The notes: generated by a model from the letters alone, not told the origin. A stretch of DNA of 10,047 nt from SVQP01 sp045594445 (GCA_045594445.1 JAZNYL010000013.1:1-10047), one strand, 5' to 3'; positions 1 through 6,520 are shown, counted from the stretch's first letter. A program made the numbers and translations.

Positions 1-1
1 T

Positions 2-3000
2 ATGGGCCAAGGCAACTACACGGGCAGTGTGAATGTGGCCTATACCATTGAGAAGGCAACGCCAAAGGCAGACAATTTCAGCGGCGCTATGCCCGACGGC
101 GCAATCTACGACGGCACCGCAAAGACGGCGTTTGTCGAAGCGAAAAACGGCATCTTCGGTATGGGAGAGATCACCGTCAAGTATTACAAGGACGGCAGCG
201 AGGTGGAAAGCGCAACCAACGCAGGCACTTACACCGTTAAGATCAGTGTCGCCGAGGGCGCTAACTACAAGGCTGTGACCGACCTTGAGATCGGCAGCTT
301 TACCATCGCAAAAGCAACCCCCGTTGTGACTCCTCCCACCGCGATTGAGGATCTGATCTACAACGGCGAGCGACAGGCAATCGCAACCCCCGGCTCTACC
401 ACCGGCGGAACCATGCAATATGCAGTATATCGCGGTGTGTATGATGGCGTTGGAGTTCCCGAGGGCGTTTGGGAAGAAATCATTCGTACCGGCCCTGACT
501 CCGAGACTGAGACCCGGGCAGGCACCTATAGCGTGCTGTACAGGGTCGCGGGCGATGACAATTACGAAAGCGTTGCAATGCAGTATATCACAGTCACGGT
601 CGGCGAAGCAACGCCTACCCTGAACGTTACCGCTCCCGTTTCCTCGGTTCTCCCCGGTAACACCATTCTCCTTTCCTACACCCTGACGGGCGTCAAGGAC
701 GAGGTGCTCACCAATCTTGTCACTATCGAAAGCGCAAAGGTCGGCAACCTGGATTGCGCCATCGACGGATTCAAAGTAACCGTACCTTCCACCGCAGTGA
801 TCGGCGGCGAGGATAAGCTGGTGGTTACCGTAATCTCCCATGCGGGCGGCAACTATGGCGCATCCGAGAAGTTTACGCTGACGCTGGAGGTCGGCATGGC
901 TGACTTTACGGGCGAGATTGCAGATTTGGAAACCGATATCGCCGAGCTGCAGGAGCTGATCAATCAAAAGGAGGATGCCGATCAGATCGCAGAGAAGCTG
1001 GACGAAATCAACGCAAAGATTCAGGCTCTGGAAGCAGCCAAGGACGATTACAAGGACGCAGACGAGGCGCTCAAATCCGAGCTGGAGCAGAGCATTGCGA
1101 CCGCCAAGACCGACGTTACCAAAGCATACGAGCAGGCGATTGCCGATGCGGTTGAAAAGTTAGAGGCGGCAGACAAGACCAACGCCGATGCACTTGCAAA
1201 GGCCGTGGAGAATCTGGAGGCGCTGATCAAGGCAGCAGAGGCCTATGCAGATAAGCAGGACGCAGCGCTCAAATCCGAGCTGGAGCAGAGCATTGCGACC
1301 GCCAAGACCGACGTTACCAACGCATACGAGCAGGCGATTGCCGATGCGGTTGAAAAGTTGGAGGCGGCAGATAAGACCAACGCCGATGCGCTTGCAAAGG
1401 CTGTGGAGAATCTGGAGGCGCTGATCAAGGCAGCAGAGGCCTATGCAGATAAGCAGGACGCAAGCGTCAAGGCTGCGCTGGAAGAGCAAATTCTCAAGGC
1501 AAACGATCTGATCGCATCGCTTGATCAGAGAGTGACCGAGGCTGAAAAGGCCATTGACGAGATTGAAACCGCTATTGAAAAGCTGCAGGCGACCGATGCG
1601 GCTGACGCTAAGGCGCTGGAGGATGCAATCGCTGTGCTGGAGCAGGCGATTGCCGATGCAAAGCAGGCATCGGTTGATGCAGATGCTGTGTTGAAACAGG
1701 AACTGAACTCCAAGATTGAAACTGCAGACGTGGCACTTGAAGCAAAGGTAGCGGAGGTTCAGGCAAATCTGAACAAGGCAGTTGAGGAATTGAAGGCTGC
1801 GGACAGCTCCAATTCCGGCGCGTTGACAAACGCCATCGAAACCCTGAACAAGGCGATCGAGGCAGCAGAGGCTGCGGCGATCACGGGTGACACCGCGCTG
1901 GATAGCAAGATCACCGAGGCACAAAAAGCATTGGATGCAAAGATTGCAGAGGTGCAGGGCAAGCTGGATCAGGCAAAGGCCGATCTGGAGCAGGCCATCA
2001 AGAACGGTGACACCGTGCTTGAGGGCAAGATCTCCGCGCTGACCGATGCGCTGAACGCGGCAGAGGCAGCACTCAAGGCAGCTGACGCTGCAAATAAGGA
2101 AAATTTGGAAAAGGCACTGGCGAATGCAGAGATTACTCTGCGCGACGCCATCAACGGCGTACAGTCCAATCTGGACAACGTCAAGGACGAGCTGGACAGC
2201 ACCATCGCGGCGCTGCAATCTGCACTTGAAGCAGGCGACAAGGCACTCTCCGAGGAAATTGACGCGCTGACAGATGCACTTGTCACGGCACAAGCGGTGC
2301 TTGCCAAGGCTGACGCAGACAACAAGGCAGAGCTGAGCGCAAAGATCGAGTCCGCAGACGCTATTCTGGATGCAGCCGTCAAGGCGGTACAGAGCAATCT
2401 GGATGCGGCAAAGGCCGAGCTGAACGCGGCAATCGCACAGGGCGACAAAGCGCTTTCTGACGAGATCACGGCACTTGATCAGGCACTTGCCGACGCCAAG
2501 GCAACGCTGGAAAAGACCGATGCAGATAACAAGGCAGAGCTTGTAACCAAGATCGACGCTGCAGACGCGGCACTTGACGCAGCCGTCAAGGCGGTACAGA
2601 GCAACTTGGATGCAGCAAAGGCCGAGCTGAACGCGGCAATCGCACAGGGCGATAAGGTGCTCTCCGACGAGATCGCACAGCTTGATCAGGCGCTGACCGA
2701 CGCCAAGGCAACTCTGGAAAAGACCGACGCCGATAACAAGGCAGAGCTTGTAACCAAGATCGACGCTGCAGACGCAGCGCTGGATGCAGCCATCAAGGCA
2801 GTACAAACCAATCTCGACGCCGCAAAGGTGGAGTTAAGTCAGGCGATTGAGAGCGGTGACGTTGCGCTGGACGACAAAATTCAGGCAGTCAACGAGGCAC
2901 TTGCACAGGCAAAGTCGGTGCTGGAGGCAGCGGATGCGGCAGGCAAGAGCGAGCTGATGGCCAAGATGGACGAGGCGTACGCAGCATTGGATGCAGGCAT

Positions 3001-3238
3001 CAAGGCGGTACAGCTTGATCTGGACGCTGCCAAGGCAGAGTTAGAGGCGGCTGTGAAGGGCTTGGAGTCCGAGCAGCAAGCACTTGCAGAAGAGCTGGAA
3101 CGCGTCAGAGCGGAGGCAGAGGAAAGCGAGCAGAAGACGCAGACTACGCAGATCGTGTCCGTGACGACCGTGGGCGCAGTCAACGCAGGACTGTTGGCAG
3201 GCGCATTCTTCTTCCTGCGCAGAAAGAGACTTTTCTAA
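2..3238 (+). CDS. Large cell-surface protein: MBG/Ig-like domains, long repetitive coiled coil, C-terminal membrane anchor (5' partial)
   Basis: This is the C-terminal 1078 residues of a larger protein. The frame is open to the left edge, no ribosome binding site is visible, and the first residues (GQGNYTG...YTIEKATP) are the tail of an MBG-type beta domain, so the ATG at 2 is not a real start. Residues about 20-107 form a complete MBG-like domain (AGTYTVKI...GANYKAV...FTIAKATP), 108-205 a second related domain and 206-298 another Ig-like sheet domain. Residues about 300-1045 are Ala/Lys/Glu/Asp-rich with regularly spaced Leu/Ile/Val, typical of a rod-like coiled coil, and include tandem repeats. 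Residues 1051-1072 are hydrophobic and are followed by RRKRLF, so the chain probably ends in a membrane anchor with the rod outside the cell. No LPXTG motif precedes the anchor. The role is probably adhesion or surface display, by inference from architecture. Only the domain types and topology are well supported. Confidence 0.88.
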   Translation: MGQGNYTGSVNVAYTIEKATPKADNFSGAMPDGAIYDGTAKTAFVEAKNGIFGMGEITVKYYKDGSEVESATNAGTYTVKISVAEGANYKAVTDLEIGSFTIAKATPVVTPPTAIEDLIYNGERQAIATPGSTTGGTMQYAVYRGVYDGVGVPEGVWEEIIRTGPDSETETRAGTYSVLYRVAGDDNYESVAMQYITVTVGEATPTLNVTAPVSSVLPGNTILLSYTLTGVKDEVLTNLVTIESAKVGNLDCAIDGFKVTVPSTAVIGGEDKLVVTVISHAGGNYGASEKFTLTLEVGMADFTGEIADLETDIAELQELINQKEDADQIAEKLDEINAKIQALEAAKDDYKDADEALKSELEQSIATAKTDVTKAYEQAIADAVEKLEAADKTNADALAKAVENLEALIKAAEAYADKQDAALKSELEQSIATAKTDVTNAYEQAIADAVEKLEAADKTNADALAKAVENLEALIKAAEAYADKQDASVKAALEEQILKANDLIASLDQRVTEAEKAIDEIETAIEKLQATDAADAKALEDAIAVLEQAIADAKQASVDADAVLKQELNSKIETADVALEAKVAEVQANLNKAVEELKAADSSNSGALTNAIETLNKAIEAAEAAAITGDTALDSKITEAQKALDAKIAEVQGKLDQAKADLEQAIKNGDTVLEGKISALTDALNAAEAALKAADAANKENLEKALANAEITLRDAINGVQSNLDNVKDELDSTIAALQSALEAGDKALSEEIDALTDALVTAQAVLAKADADNKAELSAKIESADAILDAAVKAVQSNLDAAKAELNAAIAQGDKALSDEITALDQALADAKATLEKTDADNKAELVTKIDAADAALDAAVKAVQSNLDAAKAELNAAIAQGDKVLSDEIAQLDQALTDAKATLEKTDADNKAELVTKIDAADAALDAAIKAVQTNLDAAKVELSQAIESGDVALDDKIQAVNEALAQAKSVLEAADAAGKSELMAKMDEAYAALDAGIKAVQLDLDAAKAELEAAVKGLESEQQALAEELERVRAEAEESEQKTQTTQIVSVTTVGAVNAGLLAGAFFFLRRKRLF
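1067..1462 (+). repeat. Two near-identical 198-bp tandem repeats (66 residues each) in the coiled-coil gene
   Basis: Copy 1 is 1067-1264 and copy 2 is 1265-1462, directly abutting and in frame. By eye they differ at 5 of 198 bases, and only one change alters the protein (Lys to Asn after DVT). Each encodes a unit starting ALKSELEQSIATAKTDV and ending AYADKQDA (protein residues 356-421 and 422-487 of the visible part). The near-identity, with mostly synonymous changes, points to a recent duplication or gene conversion. Sixty-six residues equals six 11-residue turns, which would let copies be added without breaking the coiled-coil phase. Confidence 0.95.
2366..3061 (+). repeat. Three and a third 207-bp tandem repeats (69 residues each) in the coiled-coil gene
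   Basis: Units start at 2366, 2573, 2780 and 2987, exactly 207 bp apart; the last is partial and fades out at about 3061. Each unit opens with LDAA(V/I)KAVQ and contains LDAAK.EL..AI..GD and AD...K.EL..K.D. Units 1 and 2 are nearly identical in DNA, while unit 3 is diverged (SQAIESGDVALDDKI in place of NAAIAQGDKALSDEI). More diverged relatives of the same unit can be followed upstream from about 1880 (LDSKI..AQKALDAKI, LEGKISALTDAL), so the whole rod seems to have grown by repeated duplication of a unit of about 69 residues. Confidence 0.92.
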
Positions 3239-3250
3239 GCTGAAATAAAC

Positions 3251-3283
3251 AAAAAAACGGGGCAGGCGTGAAAACGCCTGCCC
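3251..3283 (-). terminator. Intrinsic terminator between convergent genes, oriented for the M13 peptidase gene
   Basis: A perfect 10-bp stem (GGGCAGGCGT at 3260-3269, ACGCCTGCCC at 3274-3283) closes a 4-base loop. On the minus strand it is followed by CG and then seven Ts (3257-3251), a classical rho-independent terminator 25 nt past the peptidase stop codon. On the plus strand the same hairpin begins 22 nt after the surface-protein stop but is followed only by CCCTTACTAT-type sequence. It probably stops plus-strand transcription less efficiently, unless it works in both directions. Confidence 0.9.
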
Positions 3284-3307
3284 TTACTATGTGGGAAACT
3301 ATTGAGT

Positions 3308-5206
3308 TTACCAGATGACAATTCGCTTTTCGGGTGCGATATACATCTGATCGTTTTCGGTGACACCGAACGCCTCGTACCACTCGGGGAAGTTGCGGGG
3401 AGGCATATTGGCACGCAGGATGCAAGGACCGTGAACGTCAACTGCCAGCAGCATCTGCGAATATTCCGGTCTTGCCTTTTCACACCAGACTTTTGCCCAG
3501 TTGGAGAAGTATTCCTCGTAGGATGCGCCCTCGGTTCTGCCCATAATGTCCAGCGTGACAGACATACCGCCGTTGTCCGCCATGTTCTCGGACACGATGA
3601 ACGCACCGTTGACCTTGCCCCAAGGCAGCTCAATGCCGTCAAACTGCTCGATCATTTGCTTGATCTTGGCATCAAATCTTGCAAAGTCCTCGTCGGTCCA
3701 CCAGTTGTTGATGTTGCCGTTCTCATCGCACTTTGCGCCGTTGGAGTCAAATGCGTGCGAGATCTCGTGACCGATAACTGCACCAATGCCGCCGAGGTTC
3801 TCGCTTCTGGTCTGCTTGAGAGAGTAGAAGGGGGCTTGCAGAATGGCAGCGGGGAAGGTGATGTCGTTGACAAAGGGATCGTAGCAAGCGTTGACCATGT
3901 GGCCGGGCATTGCCCAGTTTTCGGGCTCGGTGGGCTTGTTCAGCTTTTCGTAGGAAGCAAGCTCGCGGATGGCGCGCAGAGAGGTGACGATCTCAAACAG
4001 CGAAGCGTTTTCGTCAAAGTCCATCTTCTCGTAAATGGGTCTGACCTTGTCGGGATACCCCATCTTAACGCCCATGGTGGACAGCTTGAGGATAGCCTTT
4101 GCGCGGGTTTCCTCGCCTAAGATCTCGTTGGTCTGAATGCGCTTTTTGTAGGTGTCAATGATCTGATATACGATCTCGGTGATGTCCTTCTTTGCCTCTT
4201 GGCCGAAGTACTTGTCGCCGTAGTAAATGCCCACGGGCTCGGAGTACATACCGGAGGCGAGGTTGTATGCAAACTTGTCAATATCCTGCATGACGGCAAC
4301 ACCCATGAGTGCGCGCATGTATGCGCCGCCCATGTCACGCAGCTGCTCGGAGAGGTAGTTGCAGGCGCTCAAGAGGCCGGTCACGTATGCCCAGTGCTTG
4401 TAAAGCTCCAGGGTGTCAGCATTGAAGATCTTTGCAAAGTCGCCGAAGTAGCGGGGCTCGGTGACTACCACGGTTGCGGGTACGGAGCCGAACAAATCGG
4501 CAAGGATGGCACCGAAATCAATGGTAGAGAGCATGGCTGCTGCGTCCGCTTCGGGCATGGGATTGTACATTTCTACGTATCTGGACCATTCCTCGCGGGA
4601 TTTCGCCAGACCTGCAATGATCTCGTCGAATGCAAGCGTGTCGGCTACGTACTGCTCCTGGGCCTCGGGGGCAAGGTCGGTCTGTGCCATGACTGCTTTT
4701 GCAACGTTTGTCCAGATGCCGATGATCTGCTCCTTCTGCGCAGCCATTTCGGGAGCGTAGTAGGAGGTATCGGGCAGAATGACGCTCGCACCCTGAATGT
4801 AGACCAAGTGCTGCTTGGTGTTCTTCATGTCGCCCTCCACGCCGATATTGATGGGCGTGGGAATGCCGGCAAGAGAGAGGGACTTGTAAAGGCGGGAGAA
4901 GTCGTCAAGCGAGTTGACCTGATCCAGGATGGCCAGCGCCTTGAGTGCGGGGGCAATGCCGTCCTTTGCCTTGCGGTCGGCATCCTTGGCAATGGCGTAG
5001 AGCTTGCAGGCTCTTTCCATGTGCACGTTGGGGAAATCCTTGCTCTCGGCAAGGGCTTCAAATTCGCCCATCATGATCTTTTCTACGCTGTCGGCAAGCT
5101 CCGAAAAACCGCCCGCCGTGGGCTTGTCGTCCGGAATGACCAGTTCGTCAAGCTTTTTTTGGTTGACGTATGTATAAAGGTCGTCTTGAATTCTGATGTT
5201 TTCCAT
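3308..5206 (-). CDS. pepO: M13-family zinc metallopeptidase (PepO / neprilysin-like oligopeptidase)
   Basis: Predicted zinc endopeptidase of 632 residues that cleaves oligopeptides. Family hallmarks are all present: the substrate-binding motif VNACY (438-442) followed by FPAAILQAPF, the zinc motif HEISH (480-484; ligands His480 and His484, catalytic Glu481), ENMAD (540-544; third ligand Glu540, with Asp544), and the C-terminal DVHGP...R motif (His592, Arg598), with the chain ending in IW as family members end in an aromatic residue. The length is normal for bacterial PepO. No signal peptide or membrane helix is seen, so it should be cytosolic, like lactic-acid-bacterial PepO, with a likely role in peptide turnover. 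The ATG at 5206 is chosen because AGGAG lies 7 nt upstream. An in-frame ATG at 5251 has no binding site and falls at the predicted transcription start. The gene is monocistronic, with its own promoter and terminator. The symbol is given by family similarity. Confidence 0.95.
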   Translation of the reverse strand: MENIRIQDDLYTYVNQKKLDELVIPDDKPTAGGFSELADSVEKIMMGEFEALAESKDFPNVHMERACKLYAIAKDADRKAKDGIAPALKALAILDQVNSLDDFSRLYKSLSLAGIPTPINIGVEGDMKNTKQHLVYIQGASVILPDTSYYAPEMAAQKEQIIGIWTNVAKAVMAQTDLAPEAQEQYVADTLAFDEIIAGLAKSREEWSRYVEMYNPMPEADAAAMLSTIDFGAILADLFGSVPATVVVTEPRYFGDFAKIFNADTLELYKHWAYVTGLLSACNYLSEQLRDMGGAYMRALMGVAVMQDIDKFAYNLASGMYSEPVGIYYGDKYFGQEAKKDITEIVYQIIDTYKKRIQTNEILGEETRAKAILKLSTMGVKMGYPDKVRPIYEKMDFDENASLFEIVTSLRAIRELASYEKLNKPTEPENWAMPGHMVNACYDPFVNDITFPAAILQAPFYSLKQTRSENLGGIGAVIGHEISHAFDSNGAKCDENGNINNWWTDEDFARFDAKIKQMIEQFDGIELPWGKVNGAFIVSENMADNGGMSVTLDIMGRTEGASYEEYFSNWAKVWCEKARPEYSQMLLAVDVHGPCILRANMPPRNFPEWYEAFGVTENDQMYIAPEKRIVIW

Positions 5207-5224
5207 AATATTTCTCCTGTATTG

Positions 5225-5250
5225 TGCAGATTGAGCAAAAATGCTCTGCA
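5225..5250 (-). promoter_or_regulatory. Hairpin at the predicted 5' end of the peptidase mRNA
   Basis: On the minus strand TGCA-GAGCA-TTTT-TGCTC pairs as a perfect 5-bp stem with a 4-base loop (5233-5246). It is extended by TGCA/TGCA pairing (5247-5250 with 5225-5228) across a 4-base bulge. It sits directly downstream of the predicted transcription start (about 5251) and 7 nt before the AGGAG site. It could protect the mRNA 5' end from decay or serve as an operator. The pairing is seen in the sequence; the role is inferred. Confidence 0.5.
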
Positions 5251-5257
5251 TGACTCT

Positions 5258-5286
5258 ATTGTATCACCGAATGGGGAAAAATACAA
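5258..5286 (-). promoter_or_regulatory. Sigma-A-type promoter of the M13 peptidase gene
   Basis: Read on the minus strand: TTGTAT (5286-5281), a 17-nt spacer, then TACAAT (5263-5258). A TG one base upstream of the -10 hexamer makes it an extended -10 promoter. The expected start near 5251 gives a leader of about 45 nt before the ATG at 5206. The -35 hexamer matches consensus only in TTG, which is compatible with reliance on the extended -10. Confidence 0.6.
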
Positions 5287-5460
5287 GATGAAATTGGGAG
5301 ATTTTTGCGGGGAGTGAGATTTTTCAGCATAAACGATATCCTCCCCTACGAAGATGCTTTTGCGTGGGAAGGTCGGGCTCGGAGCTCTCGCGCCGGCGGG
5401 AACCGTCGCTTTAGGCTCAAATCTCAACGTCGGAGCGAACAAAAAGGATACAAAATACTA
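5287..5460. other. Non-coding stretch with a G+C-rich core
   Basis: No gene is supported here. About 5371-5440 is clearly richer in G+C than the A+T-rich DNA on either side and contains CGGAGCTC, GCGCCGGCGGG and two CGTCG direct repeats. A frame runs through it on the minus strand (to 5442) and overlaps the peptidase gene out of frame, but it has no credible ribosome binding site. The sequence GGCTCAAATC resembles a tRNA T-loop, yet no acceptor, D or anticodon stem can be drawn around it. It may be a relic or an interspersed repeat, which cannot be decided from a single copy. Confidence 0.4.
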
Positions 5461-5536
5461 ATGGGTTCATTTTGCAAAATGGGTTCACTTTTTATAGAAA
5501 ATGGGTTCAAATTTAACGATAGGTGCATTTTTATAG
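5461..5536. repeat. Cluster of ATGGGTTCA direct repeats (possible transposon-end relic)
   Basis: ATGGGTTCA occurs exactly at 5461-5469, 5479-5487 and 5501-5509, spaced 18 and 22 bp. A degenerate fourth copy is at about 5521 (AGGTGCA), and copies two and four are both followed by T-runs ending TTTTATAG. Several short repeats in one orientation at irregular spacing resemble the multiple terminal repeats at the ends of IS21-family elements, where the transposase binds. No transposase gene or second end is present, so at most this is a solo end. Alternatively it could be a regulator-binding array. The repeats are seen; their identity is a guess. Confidence 0.5.
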
Positions 5537-5548
5537 CCCATGGATGAT

Positions 5549-5580
5549 AAAAACGGCAGACTACGATTTGTAGCCTGCCG
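5549..5580 (-). terminator. Intrinsic terminator of the seven-gene minus-strand operon
   Basis: On the minus strand CGGCAGGCTAC (5580-5570) pairs with GTAGTCTGCCG (5564-5554): 11 bp including one G-U pair, with a 5-base loop. It is followed by five Ts (5553-5549). It lies 63 nt past the stop codon of the last gene of the operon. On the plus strand the G-U pair becomes an A-C mismatch, so the hairpin is better formed in the minus direction. Confidence 0.82.
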
Positions 5581-5597
5581 CTAATCTGTTACGTTCA

Positions 5598-5632
5598 AGT
5601 CTGCGTGTACATAGTGCGTCGCAGGCTTTTTT
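5598..5632 (+). terminator. Plus-strand intrinsic terminator facing the operon's 3' end
   Basis: AGTCTGCG (5598-5605) pairs with CGCAGGCT (5620-5627) as 8 bp with one G-U pair around a 14-base loop, and runs into TTTTTT (5627-5632). In the minus direction the G-U pair becomes a mismatch, so this hairpin is tuned to the plus strand. It would stop transcription arriving from the left before it runs antisense into the operon. No plus-strand gene upstream is recognised, so its natural transcript is unclear. Confidence 0.6.
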
Positions 5633-5642
5633 ATGATAAATT

Positions 5643-6281
5643 TTAAAGAGTCAAGGTTTCACTGGTCATGTATCCTTTTTCGCCGTCTTCGTAGATGGTC
5701 ATATATTTTCCAACGTAGGTATCATTCAAAACGAAACCATATTTTTGTGTTTTGTACGCACCAAACTCGATGTCAAGTGAATGGCAATAGCCAAGCATTC
5801 TTCCGCCAATCCAAACACATTCATCAAAGCCACAGGACTCACCCTCAAAGAAATTGTTTCTGATACCAATACCATATTCCTTACCGTCCTTCGTTTCGCC
5901 CTTGTAAACAGTCTTGAATGTTTCTTTCTCATAGGACACAAACTCTGTAACAGGATTTATAGTAACATCTCTGTATCCGGGGAAACCGAAGGTACGGAAA
6001 AAGATTTCCAAAGCCGCTTTTGCATCGGCAGAAGGCAAGCCGTCGGCAACAAGCTCGGAAACTATAAGCTCGGAATACTTTTCGTACTCGTATGCATCAT
6101 TGATCAGCGTGAGCAACCTGCCTCTTGCTCTGCCGTAGACAAGCTTTGAAAACAGCTCTGCGCCTATCTTATCATCGGTAAGACTCAACAACGTGTCATA
6201 GCTTTTATTCTTGTTGAATAAATCGACGAAGCCCGATTCAGGCTCACACATTTTTCTGATTGCACTAATAATATCTAACAT
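5643..6281 (-). CDS. Hypothetical protein, helical N-terminal half plus one MORN-like motif (last gene of operon)
   Basis: 212 residues, with no signal peptide or membrane helix, so probably cytosolic. Residues 1-105 look helical. The stretch ending ELVADGLPSADAKAALEIFF..FGFPG (about 76-102) resembles the end of a helical domain often found beside zinc-ribbon or TerD-type modules in Firmicutes; this is a loose pattern match only. Residues 126-140 (YKGETKDGKEYGIGI) read as one MORN motif, close to the first MORN unit of the membrane protein four genes upstream in the same operon (YYEGEIKDGKPYGFG). The tail (150-212) is aromatic and beta-like. AGAGGT lies 6 nt before the ATG at 6281. The gap to the preceding gene is 29 nt, and a terminator follows 63 nt after the stop. 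The function is unknown. Confidence 0.85.
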   Translation of the reverse strand: MLDIISAIRKMCEPESGFVDLFNKNKSYDTLLSLTDDKIGAELFSKLVYGRARGRLLTLINDAYEYEKYSELIVSELVADGLPSADAKAALEIFFRTFGFPGYRDVTINPVTEFVSYEKETFKTVYKGETKDGKEYGIGIRNNFFEGESCGFDECVWIGGRMLGYCHSLDIEFGAYKTQKYGFVLNDTYVGKYMTIYEDGEKGYMTSETLTL

Positions 6282-6310
6282 ACAATTACCTCTTTATCCA
6301 TAAAACAGTA

Positions 6311-6520
6311 TCAATCAAAACGCACTCTAGGGTTTAGCACCGCAGGAGATCTCCATTCTATGCCGTAATCCTTTTTTAGAATGTCCCTCTTGGTTTCCCA
6401 ATAGAGGTAGCAATATCCCATGCCGCTATTCTCGCCGATTTTTGCAATGATTTTTGCTTCAAGCTCATCCTCAATGGCTTGAAATTCAGGGGTATCTTCC
6501 ACAGGATCGTGTTTCAGCAT
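6311..6520 (-). CDS. Small conserved-looking hypothetical protein (69 residues)
   Basis: A small soluble protein beginning MLKHDPVEDTPEF, with an amphipathic helix (EAIEDELEAKI-like, about 13-29), then a Gly/aromatic segment MGYCYLYWETK (34-44) and the tail DYGIEWRSPAVLNP (51-64). The upstream in-frame ATG at 6541 is less likely: it overlaps the only good ribosome binding site (AAAGGAG on the minus strand), which lies about 10 nt before the ATG at 6520. The dense mix of Trp, Tyr and Pro and the absence of low-complexity sequence argue for a real folded product rather than a chance frame. It lies between the DUF1963 gene (36-nt gap) and the last gene of the operon (29-nt gap). No family is assigned and no function can be given. 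Confidence 0.75.
   Translation of the reverse strand: MLKHDPVEDTPEFQAIEDELEAKIIAKIGENSGMGYCYLYWETKRDILKKDYGIEWRSPAVLNPRVRFD

Noticed and set aside
1160..2806. A 548-codon open frame on the minus strand, antisense to the coiled-coil gene
   Set aside because: Its Cys/Leu-rich, low-complexity product mirrors the Ala/Asp/Lys repeats of the sense strand. Codon bias in the repeats removes antisense stops. No ribosome binding site or domain is seen.
1067..3061. CRISPR-like or satellite reading of the tandem repeats
   Set aside because: The repeats abut without spacers, stay in frame and encode coiled-coil units, so they are protein repeats.
3302..5317. Two long plus-strand open frames (3302-4120 and 4199-5317) antisense to the M13 peptidase gene
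   Set aside because: The sense strand carries every M13 catalytic motif. The antisense products show no recognisable domains and come from the codon bias of the real gene.
5083..5442. Minus-strand open frame of 119 codons spanning the G+C-rich stretch and the peptidase promoter
   Set aside because: It overlaps the peptidase gene out of frame, runs across its promoter and leader, and has no credible ribosome binding site. The product looks like translated non-coding DNA.
5400..5445. Possible tRNA relic, suggested by a T-loop-like GGCTCAAATC
   Set aside because: Only a weak T-arm (about 4 of 5 pairs) can be drawn; no acceptor, D or anticodon arm is found on either side.
5472..5498. Possible plus-strand promoter (TTGCAA ... 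TATAGA) inside the repeat cluster
   Set aside because: The spacer is only 15 nt, both hexamers match 4 of 6 positions, and A+T-rich repeats produce such matches easily. No downstream plus-strand gene is seen.
5461..5547. Short plus-strand frame starting MGSFCKMGSLF within the direct repeats
   Set aside because: It is generated by the ATGGGTTCA repeats themselves, lacks a ribosome binding site, and the third repeat is out of frame with the first two.
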